A stretch of 46,010 nt of DNA from contig JACKGY010000018.1 of NCBI GenBank assembly GCA_020639295.1, positions 1 through 46,010 on the forward strand. Reading direction: 5' to 3'. The notes below the pieces were generated by a model. The model searched no databases. It worked only from the letters and a program-made list of their open reading frames with translations, and was not told the DNA's origin. Origin of the DNA: Planctomycetota bacterium (GTDB lineage Bacteria > Planctomycetota > GCA-002687715 > DRQF01). The position numbers were made by a program, and so were the translations under genes. Of this stretch, positions 8,701 through 19,507 are shown piece by piece (the stretch's first letter is position 1; the number at the start of each line of letters is the position of its first letter).

Positions 8701-9744
8701 ATGAAAAAGAGCATCCTTCTCGTCGCCGTGACGGCCCTCCTGGCCGGTGGCGTGCTGGCCCAGGAGACCGACAAGCCGACCTGGTTCGCTGATTTCGACC
8801 TGGCGCAGGCCGCGGCCAAGAAGGCCGGCAAGGGCATGTTGGTGGACTTCACCGGCTCGGACTGGTGCATCTGGTGCAAGCGCCTCGACAAGGAGGTCTT
8901 CGAGCACGCGTCCTTCCTCGAGGGCGTGGCCAAGGACTACGTCCTGGTGAAGCTCGACTTCCCCAACGACGAGAAGATCAAGGCGAAGGTCCCGAACCCG
9001 GCCCGCAACGACGAGCTGATGAACAAGTACGGCGTCGGCGGCTTCCCGACCATCCTGCTGATGGATGGCGACGGCGAGGTCTTCGCCCGCACCGGCTACC
9101 AGGAGGGTGGCCCGGAGGCCTACCTCAAGCACGTCGCCGAGATCTCGGCGGACGGCAAGAAGCAGCTCGCCGCCGCCAAGGCCCTCCAGAAGGAATTCGA
9201 GAGCGCCGAGGGCGACGCCGTGATCACGGTGATCACCAAGGCCCTCGTCATGCTCGAGGAGGCGAACCCCGAGACCGTCGGTCTCGCGACCATCGCCAAG
9301 ATCGTCCGCGGCGCCCTGAGCCACGACGCCGATGACGCCAAGGGCATGAAGACCCGCGCCTACAAGGCCCTGATCAAGACCGGTCAGGCCGAGAAGGCCG
9401 AGATCGACGCGGTCCGCGCCTTCGACCCGAAGAACGAGAAGGGCCTGCTCGAGTACTGCGTGCTCGCCGACATGAACAGCCTCCAGAGCGAGGAGGACGT
9501 CAAGGCGATCCTGCCGAAGCTCGAGGAGATCATCGAACTGGGCGTGAAGGACGCCGAGCACAAGGTGATGATCTACGCCAACACCGCGTTCTTCCACCAC
9601 CGCTTCACCCAGAACGACGAGAAGGCGAAGAAGTACGCCCTGATGCTCAAGGCCCTGCCCGACCTCGAGCCGCGCGCGAAGCACCTCGTCGAGATGATCC
9701 TCGGTCGCGAGGAAGGCGGCGAGGACGAGGAGAGCGGCAACTGA
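8701..9744 (+). CDS. Secreted thioredoxin-fold protein with long helical C-terminus
   Basis: A 347-residue protein with a signal peptide cleaved most likely after VLA (residue 20), leaving Gln at +1. A thioredoxin-like domain (about residues 27-150) carries the active-site motif CIWC (C56, C59, in SDWCIWCK) and the cis-proline loop GGFPTILL. The CIWC pair and the DWC context resemble the thioredoxin-7/DUF255-like families and not classical CGPC thioredoxins. The remaining 190 residues are predicted helical and rich in Lys/Glu/Ala, and could be TPR-like. A role in extracytoplasmic disulfide exchange is likely; the partner is unknown. It has only a weak ribosome binding site of its own and follows a candidate minicistron. 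Confidence 0.85.
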   Translation: MKKSILLVAVTALLAGGVLAQETDKPTWFADFDLAQAAAKKAGKGMLVDFTGSDWCIWCKRLDKEVFEHASFLEGVAKDYVLVKLDFPNDEKIKAKVPNPARNDELMNKYGVGGFPTILLMDGDGEVFARTGYQEGGPEAYLKHVAEISADGKKQLAAAKALQKEFESAEGDAVITVITKALVMLEEANPETVGLATIAKIVRGALSHDADDAKGMKTRAYKALIKTGQAEKAEIDAVRAFDPKNEKGLLEYCVLADMNSLQSEEDVKAILPKLEEIIELGVKDAEHKVMIYANTAFFHHRFTQNDEKAKKYALMLKALPDLEPRAKHLVEMILGREEGGEDEESGN

Positions 9745-9770
9745 TCCCGCGCTCGTGAGCCGATCAAGCC

Positions 9771-9806
9771 GAGGAGGCCGCCATCGCCACGATGGCGGCC
9801 TTCTTC
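9771..9806 (+). terminator. Rho-independent terminator of the thioredoxin-fold gene
   Basis: A near-perfect hairpin: a 12-bp perfect core (AGGCCGCCATCG / CGATGGCGGCCT) with a three-base loop, extendable to about 16 bp with two G-T pairs. TTCTTC closes the stem and leads into a moderately T-rich tail. It lies 26 bases after the thioredoxin-fold stop, and the convergent response regulator ends just beyond it. Confidence 0.75.
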
Positions 9807-9809
9807 GTG

Positions 9810-10217
9810 TCAACCCCGGCCGGTCACCGCCGCGAAGGCCAGCAGGACGTCATCGGGACGAAAGGGCTTGCTCAGGTAGGACGCGACCCGTTCGGCGACA
9901 CGCTCCACCGCCCGGTCGTCCCGTTCGCCGCCGCTCATCAGCACCAGCGGAAGGTCCGGCACCCTCGAGGCCAGGGCCTCGACCAGCTCGACACCACCCA
10001 TGCCCGGCATGTTCAGGTCGATGAAGGCGGCGGTCAGGGGTCCGACCGCGCCGTCGACGATCTCCAGGGCCTCGAGGCCCGAGGTCGCGCAGACGACCCG
10101 ACAGCCGCGGCGTTCGAGGGTGATGCGGATCACGGTGAGGATCAGCGACTCGTCGTCCACGACCAGGACCACCGGTCCTGGCTCGTCAATTCCTCCGGTC
10201 ACGATCGTCTCCTTCAT
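9810..10217 (-). CDS. Single-domain response regulator (CheY/receiver-only)
   Basis: A 135-residue protein that is essentially one receiver domain with no output domain. It shows the acidic pair D21-D22, the phospho-acceptor D67 (FIDLNMPGMGG), S95 in the switch position and K117 (LSKPF). Such stand-alone receivers act by protein-protein contact, as in chemotaxis (CheY) or phosphorelays (Spo0F-like). It lies about 220 bases downstream of a large chemoreceptor on the same strand, which suggests but does not prove a chemotaxis role. No kinase gene is adjacent. The ribosome binding site is weak. Confidence 0.88.
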   Translation of the reverse strand: MKETIVTGGIDEPGPVVLVVDDESLILTVIRITLERRGCRVVCATSGLEALEIVDGAVGPLTAAFIDLNMPGMGGVELVEALASRVPDLPLVLMSGGERDDRAVERVAERVASYLSKPFRPDDVLLAFAAVTGRG

Positions 10218-10307
10218 CCGAATCCCGACAGCGTGAGGGGAGCTTAGCCCGGGAGCCCCTCGCGGGCGAGGCCTCCGGACCGCGTGTTCTGGCGCGACGA
10301 GGCGAGG

Positions 10308-10351
10308 CCGCGCAGCGCCCGGACCGCGCAGCGCCCGGACCGCGCAGCGCC
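10308..10351. repeat. Tandem 16-bp direct repeat, about 2.75 copies
   Basis: CCGCGCAGCGCCCGGA occurs twice head to tail (10308-10323, 10324-10339) and is followed by 12 bases of a third copy (10340-10351). It lies in the gap between the chemoreceptor stop and the response-regulator start. It looks like slippage-prone GC-rich DNA; its effect on expression is unknown. Confidence 0.7.
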
Positions 10352-10373
10352 TGCTGCGCTCCGGGCGGCTGGC

Positions 10374-10413
10374 GCTCGGAGCGATCGGTGCTCCGCGGCG
10401 CGACGCTCCGAGC
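10374..10413 (-). terminator. Possible terminator hairpin after the chemoreceptor gene
   Basis: GCTCGGAGCG and CGCTCCGAGC form a perfect 10-bp inverted repeat with a 20-base spacer, 27 bases downstream of the chemoreceptor stop. There is no T-run, so this could equally be an mRNA-stabilising hairpin. Confidence 0.35.
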
Positions 10414-10439
10414 CGTCGGCGCCGCGAAGAGCGTCTTGA

Positions 10440-13121
10440 TCAGAGACGGAAACGATCCACCAGCGCCTGGAGCTGATCGGCCACGCCCTGGAATGCGGAG
10501 GAGGACTCACGCGTCCGCGCCGCGCCCTGGGCCGCCTGGGCCGCGGACCGACCGAGGTCGTCGACGTGGCTCAGGATGTCCGCGCTCTTGTCGCTCGCCA
10601 GCGCCAGATTGCGATTGATCTCCGTGGTCGTCACCGCCTGTTCCTCGACGCTGGCCGCGATGCTGCCCTGGAGGTCGGCGATCTCCTGGATCACGGTGCC
10701 GATCTCCTCGATCGCCTGGGTCGCCGCCAGAGTGTCCGACTGGATGGCCTGGATCCGCTCGCGGATGTCCTCGGTCGCGGCCGAGGTCTGCTTGGCCAAC
10801 TCCTTGACCTCGCCGGCCACGACCGCGAAGCCCTTGCCGGCCTCGCCCGCTCGCGCCGCCTCGATGGTGGCGTTGAGCGAAAGCAGGTTGGTCTGCTCGG
10901 CGACGGCGTTGATCACCTTGATCACGGCCTCGATCTCGCTCGAGCTGTTGCGCAGCCGGCGGATCTTCTCGGTGGTCTGGCTCGAGGACGAGACCGCACC
11001 GCGAGCGATCTGGGCCGCCTTGCTCGTCGTCGCGGAGATCTCGTTGATCGCGGTGTTCAGCTCGCGGGTCGAGTTCGAGACGTCGGCGATGCTGCGGTTC
11101 ACCTCGGCGCAGGCGCGCGTCGCGGCCTCGGCCTGACGGTTGGTGACCTCGGTCGCCTGGTTCATGTCACCGGCGACGCCGGCCAGCGAGGTCGAGCTAC
11201 GCAGGATCTGCCCTGCGGTGGTGGCGATACCGGTCATGCCCTGGCGCAGATCGGCGAGGAAGCGGGCCAGGCCCTCCCCCATCCGACCGATGACGTCGTT
11301 GCCCTTGACCGTGACCTTGCTGGTCAGATCGCCGGCCGACGCGGCCTGGACGGTCACCAGCAGCGCATCGACCTTCTCCTTGAGCTCGCGGGCGCGGGCG
11401 AGGTCCAGATCGCGCATCTCGGCCTCGCGCCCCTCGGCGGCGACGCGCTCGGTGATGTCGTCCAGCGTGAGCATCATGCCCAGCGACTCGCCCGAACGAT
11501 CCACGACGGGATCGAGATGGGCCGACATGATCCGGTCCCCGAGGGTGATCCGCCGGCTCTCGGCGCTCCTGATGGCGGCGTCGTCGATCCAGTCGGCGTC
11601 GACGCCGGGCAGGTTCCCCAGCGGGATCGCACCCGCCTGGATGGCCTCGTCCATGCGCTCCTGGCTGGCGCATTCGAGAGCCGCCAGGGCCGCGGGGTTG
11701 GCGTAGCGGACGATGCCGTTCGGGTCGGCCTGGATGACGCCCAGGGTCGCGTTGTCCAGCATCGCATTCAGGCGATCCTGCTCGCGCCGACGGGTCACAC
11801 CGAACTCGTTCCAGTCGACGTCGTCGACGCCGAGGGCCTCCCTCAGTTCGCCCATCGTCCCGTCCAGGAGATGAGCCATCCGGCTGATCTCGTCGTTGCC
11901 TCGGCAATCGATCGGCGCCTTCAGGTCGCCACGCCCCAGCGAACCGATCGCGGACGCGAGCCCGGCGAGGCGCACCGCGAGCCTGCCGGCGATCCGCAAG
12001 GCGACGAACACGATGATCGGAGCCGCCAGCAGGATGCTGAGCAGGATGACCCTGATCTGGGCGATACGGGCGTCCTCGACCTCGTGGTCGAGGGTCTCGA
12101 GGTCGTCGAGAGCAGCCAGGGCGACGTCGGCCGGTTGGCGGACGACGACCTTCCAGCCCAGACCGTCGAACTCGGGATCGAGGCGACGGAAGAGCGCGCG
12201 ATTCGAGTCGCCGGCGAAACCGACGATCTCCTTCTCGGCGACGACCGCGGCGCACTCGCTGCCCGCCATGCTCCTGGCGACCGCGGCCCCCAGGACCTCG
12301 GTCGCGGTGACCGTCGGATTCATGATGCGCTCGACCTGATGGTCACTCGCGGTCTCGGCGAGCAGGCGGCCATCGGTGTTGATCACCAGGGCGGCGCTGG
12401 CCTCGAGTTCGGCCGGGACGCGGTCGACCGTGGCCTGGATCATCTCCAGGGACAGCACGGCCTTGATCACGCCCAGCTTGCGCCCGGTACCCTGGTCGTC
12501 GATCCGCACCGAGACGTCGACACACCAGATGCCTGCGGAATCGTCGTACTCCACCTCACCCAGGTGCAGGCCCTTCTCCCAGGCCTTCTGCCACCAGCCC
12601 TCGTCCGACTGGACGAAGTCCGAGGTGGGCTGCGAGTAGGCGACGTTGAATCCGTGACTCTCGGTGAAGAAGGTCTCCTTGAAGTGACCGCTGTTGCCGA
12701 GCCGAGCGCGCAGAAGTCGGTCCAAGTCGTCATCGGGAACGAGGCGCCGATCGGCCTTCATCGCCTTCTCGATCGCGGCCAGATCCTGGCCGACCAGGCC
12801 GTCGGCGACGGCCTTCTCCTCGGCCCGCCTCGTGGCCGCGCGCATCTCGGGCTCCAGGGCCCAGCCCCGGACCTCGAGGATGCGCTCATAGAGGAAGATC
12901 TCGATCTCGTTCACCGCCGCGACCGCGCGCGCCTCCAGGCCGCCTCCGACCAGCTGCTCGGCGAGCTCCGCGTGGCTCTCCTCGAGCCGACCATGGGTCG
13001 TGTTCGTGAGCGAGGTCAGCCGGCTCGAACCGAGATAGCCGAGAAGCAGAACCGGCGCCATGCTGAGCGCCAGCATCGCGATCGCGAGACGGCGGCCAAT
13101 GCCACCCTTGAAGACGGACAT
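10440..13121 (-). CDS. Methyl-accepting chemotaxis protein with large sensor, HAMP and PAS domains
   Basis: An 893-residue transmembrane chemoreceptor. In order: TM1 (about 12-31), a large extracytoplasmic sensor of dCache type by size (32-352), TM2 (355-377), HAMP (378-430), a PAS-like domain (about 447-560), a second HAMP-like segment (580-632) and the signalling domain (640-860). The highly conserved signalling tip is intact (EQTNLLSLNATIEAARAGE, then GKGFAVVAGEVKELAKQT). It should bind a ligand outside and control a CheA-CheW complex inside. No cheA, cheW, cheB or cheR lies in the window, so it is an orphan receptor, though a receiver-only regulator follows it and a FliD-like gene precedes it. 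No C-terminal CheR-docking pentapeptide is visible (it ends DRFRL). Confidence 0.93.
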   Translation of the reverse strand: MSVFKGGIGRRLAIAMLALSMAPVLLLGYLGSSRLTSLTNTTHGRLEESHAELAEQLVGGGLEARAVAAVNEIEIFLYERILEVRGWALEPEMRAATRRAEEKAVADGLVGQDLAAIEKAMKADRRLVPDDDLDRLLRARLGNSGHFKETFFTESHGFNVAYSQPTSDFVQSDEGWWQKAWEKGLHLGEVEYDDSAGIWCVDVSVRIDDQGTGRKLGVIKAVLSLEMIQATVDRVPAELEASAALVINTDGRLLAETASDHQVERIMNPTVTATEVLGAAVARSMAGSECAAVVAEKEIVGFAGDSNRALFRRLDPEFDGLGWKVVVRQPADVALAALDDLETLDHEVEDARIAQIRVILLSILLAAPIIVFVALRIAGRLAVRLAGLASAIGSLGRGDLKAPIDCRGNDEISRMAHLLDGTMGELREALGVDDVDWNEFGVTRRREQDRLNAMLDNATLGVIQADPNGIVRYANPAALAALECASQERMDEAIQAGAIPLGNLPGVDADWIDDAAIRSAESRRITLGDRIMSAHLDPVVDRSGESLGMMLTLDDITERVAAEGREAEMRDLDLARARELKEKVDALLVTVQAASAGDLTSKVTVKGNDVIGRMGEGLARFLADLRQGMTGIATTAGQILRSSTSLAGVAGDMNQATEVTNRQAEAATRACAEVNRSIADVSNSTRELNTAINEISATTSKAAQIARGAVSSSSQTTEKIRRLRNSSSEIEAVIKVINAVAEQTNLLSLNATIEAARAGEAGKGFAVVAGEVKELAKQTSAATEDIRERIQAIQSDTLAATQAIEEIGTVIQEIADLQGSIAASVEEQAVTTTEINRNLALASDKSADILSHVDDLGRSAAQAAQGAARTRESSSAFQGVADQLQALVDRFRL

Positions 13122-13325
13122 GATGGTCCCCCCTGAAACCCACCGGTCATGGACCTCTATCCCGATCGGCCGGCCGGCGCCGTGGACTTGCCTCGAGTCT
13201 GCGTCGGCTCGGAGAATTTCCTAGGTCGGGTCCCGTGCACTGGGCCCGGAGGACTCGTGAATGGCCGGCTCCGGGCCGCGGCGTGCTACGTCAATCCACT
13301 GATGATGCGTTTACTGATGGCCGGC

Positions 13326-15002
13326 TCAGGCGAGGAGGTCGAGGAGCGAGCCTCCCTCGCCGTAGCGGTCGGCGAGACCGGATTCGACCTGGTCGAGGGC
13401 CTTGCCCAATACCCCGAGGATTCCCTCCTCGGGGGCGTCGCGACCGACCAGAAGGTCGAGGAGCGCATCGGGGTTCTGGCGGGCCTCGAGCCGGAACTTG
13501 TCGAGGTCGAAGCCGAGGCTCCGCGTCGCGTCTCGGGACAGATCGAACTGGATTCCCGAGGGGGTCTCGAAGCCGGCCCAGGACCGGCTGGTGATCCCCT
13601 CGTTCTCGAACAGTTGCCCGAGACCGGTGATCAGGGCGGTCCGGAACCGCCCGCTCTCCAGGTCCGCGTTGACCACGCCGCGGCTGCCCATGATCTCGTC
13701 GAGGCGGAGACCGATTCGAGCGAGTCCACGCCCGATCTCGGCCGAATCCAGACCGCGGAGGTGACGTACGCCGGGGTCGGTCTCCCGTCGGCCCTCACCG
13801 ACGAGAATCGCGGCGAGGAAGCCGCTCGTATCGTCGTCCAGAGCGAGGGTCTTGCCGGGGGTCGTCGACTCGATCGCCACCCTGCCGGAAGCCTGATCGT
13901 AGCTGGCGGTCAAGTCGCTCGCGCTGCTCTCGATCCGTCCCAGCACGTCCTCCAGCGAGTCGACCGCCGGATCGACCGCGATCAGCTGGCCGTTGACCTT
14001 GAAGGTCCCCGCGTTGACGCCGAAGAACGCCGTCACCTGGTTCAGGGCCTTCCGACGCTGGTCGTCCATCCCGACCACCGCCTGGCCGGGATCGAGCCGA
14101 AGCGCCGCGATCAGGCCCGAGCTGTCGTTCTCGATCGCCACCTGACCCTGGGCCCCGACCTCGTCGGCACTCAGCCGGAAGACGTCGGCCTGGTCGTCGT
14201 AGACGGCGCTGACCCCGGCCGCGGAGGAGTTGATGCGGTCGATCACGTCGTTGAGGGAATCGGTGGGATCGACGGAGATGGTGACACCGTTGAGATCGAA
14301 GCTGCCGGCCTCGAGGACGAAGCCGGGCTCGAAACCGGCGTCGACCAGCTGGGCATCGGTGGAGAGCCCCTGGGGCGTCGTGTTCGAGACCGAGATGCTG
14401 AAACGATCGCCGGCGAAGACGGTCCCGGCGGCGAGGCTGAGTTCGAGTCCGTTGCTGGCGGTGACGGTGGTGCCGGCCGCCGCGAAGGGGTCGAAGCTGA
14501 GCACGTCGATGAGCGTGCCCTCGCCATCGCGAAGCTCGAACTCGATCGGCGTCGCCAGCCCGACGATGCCGCCCTGGGTCGCGGTGAAGGTCAGGGTGGA
14601 GGTGCCGCTGGAACCGTCGTAGAGGCCCCCGATGGTCGGCCCGGCGGTCGAGGAGCCCTCGTAGCTGGGCTGGGTGGGACCGAAGGAGGTGGTCGAGCCG
14701 TTGACCTCCTCGCTGGAGGTCAGCGTGGCCCGCTGGTCGGTAGTGTCGAGATCGAGCGCGAGGCCGCTCCGGGCCGTAGCCAGACCGCCGCCACGATGAC
14801 CGCGCCTCAGACCGCCGAGGGTCCGGTCGAGACGCCCGAGATCGCCGCGCAAGCGATCGAAGTCCCGGAACAGGTCCTGGAGGGCGACCCGGTCCAGGCT
14901 CAGGTCGCGGACCGGTCCCGGGTCGGCGCTCGAACCGGTACGTCCGGTCGAGAACCGAAGATAGGACAGATTGGCGACAGACTGGACGCCCGCCAGCTGC
15001 AT
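13326..15002 (-). CDS. FliD-like flagellar cap/hook-associated protein (atypical, orphan)
   Basis: A 558-residue Ser/Thr/Asp-rich protein with two flagellin-hook IN motifs (residues about 235-279, FDLNGVTISVDPTDSL, and 334-378, FKVNGQLIAVDPAVDSL). Its C-terminal region resembles the FliD C-terminal domain (DLDKFRLEARQNPDALLDLLVG). FliD caps the growing flagellar filament. Two points are odd: the N-terminus up to residue 75 is Arg/Leu/Gly-rich, and the C-terminus lacks the usual long terminal coiled coil. No signal peptide is present, as expected for flagellar export substrates. A GGGAGG box five bases before the ATG fixes the start. No fliS or other flagellar gene is adjacent, so it may be a second FliD-like protein or another hook-associated protein. 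Confidence 0.7.
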   Translation of the reverse strand: MQLAGVQSVANLSYLRFSTGRTGSSADPGPVRDLSLDRVALQDLFRDFDRLRGDLGRLDRTLGGLRRGHRGGGLATARSGLALDLDTTDQRATLTSSEEVNGSTTSFGPTQPSYEGSSTAGPTIGGLYDGSSGTSTLTFTATQGGIVGLATPIEFELRDGEGTLIDVLSFDPFAAAGTTVTASNGLELSLAAGTVFAGDRFSISVSNTTPQGLSTDAQLVDAGFEPGFVLEAGSFDLNGVTISVDPTDSLNDVIDRINSSAAGVSAVYDDQADVFRLSADEVGAQGQVAIENDSSGLIAALRLDPGQAVVGMDDQRRKALNQVTAFFGVNAGTFKVNGQLIAVDPAVDSLEDVLGRIESSASDLTASYDQASGRVAIESTTPGKTLALDDDTSGFLAAILVGEGRRETDPGVRHLRGLDSAEIGRGLARIGLRLDEIMGSRGVVNADLESGRFRTALITGLGQLFENEGITSRSWAGFETPSGIQFDLSRDATRSLGFDLDKFRLEARQNPDALLDLLVGRDAPEEGILGVLGKALDQVESGLADRYGEGGSLLDLLA

Positions 15003-15084
15003 CGCGACCTCCCGGATACCCGAGAAGCCTACCCCCGGTCGGGCGACGCGGTCGGAGGCCTTCGGAGATTTGGCCGGCGATCGC

Positions 15085-16563
<1,479 letters not shown>

Positions 16564-16565
16564 GG

Positions 16566-16973
16566 TCATCCTCGCGCGGCGGCGGCCAGCGCCTTGATCC
16601 GACCCACCATGGCGTGCAGTCCGTTGGAACGCATCGGGCTCAGGTGCTGATCCAGCCCCAGACGTGCGAACCAGGGCAGCGGGTCGAGCCCGATGATCTC
16701 TTCGGGCTGACGGTCCGAGAAGATCATCAGCACGATCGCGATCAACCCGCGGACGATGTGGGCGTCGCTGTCGGCCACGAAATGGAGCCGACCGTCCTCT
16801 TCCTGCCGGCAGATCAGCCAGACCTGGCTGGTGCAGCCATGCACCTTGTTGGCGGCGGTCTTGTGCTCCTCATCGAGCGGCTCGAGCTTCTTGCCGAGGT
16901 CGATGATCTGGCGATAGCGGTCTTCCCAGCCCTCGAGGAGTTCGAACAGGCTGGCGAGTTTCTCGATCTGCAT
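16566..16973 (-). CDS. sufE: SufE-family cysteine desulfurase sulfur acceptor
   Basis: A 135-residue cytosolic protein. The SufE signature surrounds the sulfur-accepting cysteine C47 (KVHGCTSQVW). The PMRSNGLHAMV segment near the C-terminus is also typical. SufE takes persulfide sulfur from a SufS-type desulfurase for Fe-S cluster assembly. The start at 16973 is chosen because the SufE fold begins there and a GGAAGG box lies upstream; 27 further in-frame codons upstream look non-coding. It touches cysS, but sufS, sufB, sufC and sufD are not in the window. Confidence 0.93.
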   Translation of the reverse strand: MQIEKLASLFELLEGWEDRYRQIIDLGKKLEPLDEEHKTAANKVHGCTSQVWLICRQEEDGRLHFVADSDAHIVRGLIAIVLMIFSDRQPEEIIGLDPLPWFARLGLDQHLSPMRSNGLHAMVGRIKALAAAARG

Positions 16974-17050
16974 GGCGCCTTCCGGATTCCGGGCGGTGTC
17001 GGGCCAGCACCGCCCGGAGCTGCCGAGCCCGGGCGGTGTGCCGGGTGATA

Positions 17051-17072
17051 GCAAAAGGCCCGGAAAGGCCCC
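17051..17072 (-). terminator. Weak candidate terminator after msrB
   Basis: On the minus strand, GGGGCC and GGCC form a short stem with G-T pairs, followed by TTTTGC. It lies 16 bases after the msrB stop. The stem is weak, so transcription may continue into sufE. Confidence 0.3.
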
Positions 17073-17087
17073 AGGAGGGGCGGAGGC

Positions 17088-17723
<636 letters not shown>

Positions 17724-17766
17724 CTTCGTCTCCAGAACCGAGGGCACAACACCGCGGCGCCGGCTT

Positions 17767-19338
17767 CTATTTCCTGCCTCCGTGACGACCATCCCGGAGC
17801 ATGGCGGTGAGGGCCACGATCGGCGCGCCGGTCGGCCGACCGTGCTGCCAATCCGAACCCTCGTTGGCGCTGCCGGCCACGTCCAGATGCGTGTAGGCGA
17901 GCGGCAGGCGCGCGTCGGGGCCGTGATCGGCCAGTCCCGAGGCCCGGGCCAGGAAGGCCATGGGGAACTGATGACCGCGTGGCGTCTGCGAGGACGGCGC
18001 GTTGTTGCAGGAGAGGACGTCGTCCGCGCGGCTCTTCGGGGCGATGAAGTCCCAGTCCTCGCGGCGCAGGCGCGAGACCTCGAAGGGATCGCCCCAGATC
18101 TCGCCCTGATCCTGAAGACCGCGCGAGACCCCCAGGTCGAGCGCCGGCCGGTTGTCGAGAGCGATGCTGTAGGGACCGGCGGCGAGCACCGCGTGCCCGG
18201 TCAGGGTCGCGACGCTGAACAGCCGGGGTTCGACCGCGTCGAGGGCCTCCTCGCGCAGATGCGAGAGGAGATCGGCGAGCACGAGTCGCCCCTCCGCGTC
18301 GGTGTTGCCGATCCGGACCCGGACGCCGGCGTGGGAACGGATGATCTCGTCGGTGACGTAGCTCTCGGCGCCGATGCTGTTGCGGACGCAACCGATCTCG
18401 GCGATGACGGCAACGCCCTTCGGACGGAGGATCGCGACCGTCTTGAGGAAGCCGATCACGGCGGCACCGCCACCCTTGTCGCGGCTCATGCCGGCCATGT
18501 GGCCGCCCACCTTCAGGTCGGCGCCACCGGTGTCGTAGGAGAGCCCCTTGCCGGCGAGGAGCCAGGTCTCGCGGACCTTGCCCTTGGGCCGATAGGCGAG
18601 CCGGACGACCCGCGGCCGGTGGCGGGCCACGGCCATCGAGGCCCGGGCCACGGCGGCCAGCAGCGGATAATCACGGCCCAGGATGGTCTCGTCCTCGACG
18701 ACCTCGACCGTCACCGGCGTGTCGGCGAAGAGTTCCTGGCAATACTCGGCCATCCGTGGCGGCGCCATCCGCTCCGGCTCGGTGCCCCCGATGTCGCGAG
18801 CGGCGCGGCGACCGGCCTCGAGCGCACGCAGCAGGTCCAGGTCGTCATCGTCGACGCCGACGAGACCGAGTTCCTCGATCGGCTCGGTCTCGCCCTCGCC
18901 CAGGGCCTCGCGGGCCTCGAGCGGCTCCCAGATCGCGCCGAGACCACCCAGGGCGGCCGCCTCGACCGCCCTCGCGAACCGCGCCTCGTCCTCGGGCAGG
19001 CCGGTGACGACGAGCAGGGGACGCCGGCTGCCGGCCGCGCGGGCTCGGCGCAGGGCCGCCGCGCCGGCATCGGCGAAGCGACGGACGTCGTCCTGATCGC
19101 GGTCGAGGGGCCCGGTGCAGGAGACGACGAGCCGACCGCCGGCGAGTCCCGGCGCGGCGAGGAAATGGAGGCCCTCACCGGCGCTGGCATCGACCGCCCC
19201 CAGGGCCTCGAGAGGCTCGCGGAGGAATCGAAGCCGCTGCAGGGCCTTGCTGGGCCCGACGGCCAGGACGGCATCGTAGCGCGAACGGGGCGAGGTGGCG
19301 GCACTGTTCTTGGCCGCGGAAAGGGTGGGCATGGTCAT
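17767..19338 (-). CDS. M17-family leucyl aminopeptidase
   Basis: A 523-residue cytosolic metallo-aminopeptidase. The C-terminal catalytic domain shows the M17 metal-site elements: SYDTGGADLKVGG (Asp and Lys), a conserved Asp in MSRDKGGG, and the signature NTDAEGRLVLAD (Asp, Glu, Arg). The N-terminal domain is divergent, as in other PepA/PepB relatives. An AAGGAG box seven bases upstream fixes the ATG at 19338, with a second in-frame ATG two codons later. The family cleaves N-terminal residues from peptides using two divalent metals. msrB follows closely on the same strand. I leave the symbol empty because PepA and PepB subtypes cannot be told apart here. Confidence 0.9.
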   Translation of the reverse strand: MTMPTLSAAKNSAATSPRSRYDAVLAVGPSKALQRLRFLREPLEALGAVDASAGEGLHFLAAPGLAGGRLVVSCTGPLDRDQDDVRRFADAGAAALRRARAAGSRRPLLVVTGLPEDEARFARAVEAAALGGLGAIWEPLEAREALGEGETEPIEELGLVGVDDDDLDLLRALEAGRRAARDIGGTEPERMAPPRMAEYCQELFADTPVTVEVVEDETILGRDYPLLAAVARASMAVARHRPRVVRLAYRPKGKVRETWLLAGKGLSYDTGGADLKVGGHMAGMSRDKGGGAAVIGFLKTVAILRPKGVAVIAEIGCVRNSIGAESYVTDEIIRSHAGVRVRIGNTDAEGRLVLADLLSHLREEALDAVEPRLFSVATLTGHAVLAAGPYSIALDNRPALDLGVSRGLQDQGEIWGDPFEVSRLRREDWDFIAPKSRADDVLSCNNAPSSQTPRGHQFPMAFLARASGLADHGPDARLPLAYTHLDVAGSANEGSDWQHGRPTGAPIVALTAMLRDGRHGGRK

Positions 19339-19453
19339 CGGGCTTCTCCTTCGATCGGAGCCCCAGACTGACATCCACCCTCCCGAGCGGCAAGCACCCC
19401 GGCCCGGATCTCCGCCGAGCTGGACCCGGGTCGCGGCGACCCGGAAACGAGAA

Positions 19454-19481
19454 GGGGCCGGAACCCCTGGGTTCCGGCCCC
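19454..19481 (-). terminator. Rho-independent terminator after the lamin-tail/PKD protein gene
   Basis: A perfect 12-bp stem GGGGCCGGAACC / GGTTCCGGCCCC with a four-base loop. On the minus strand it is followed by TTCTCGTTT. It lies 26 bases after the stop of the large secreted protein and separates it from the aminopeptidase gene. Confidence 0.75.
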
Positions 19482-19507
19482 ACTGACTCGGGATTCCGCT
19501 CAGGGAA

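Noticed and set aside
10566..13136. An 856-codon plus-strand ORF opposite the chemoreceptor
   Set aside because: The minus strand encodes a clear methyl-accepting chemotaxis protein; the plus-strand frame is its shadow.
13122..13325. A sigma-28-like promoter ahead of the chemoreceptor (GCCGATCG)
   Set aside because: The -10-like part is partial and there is no TAAA-type -35 at the required distance.
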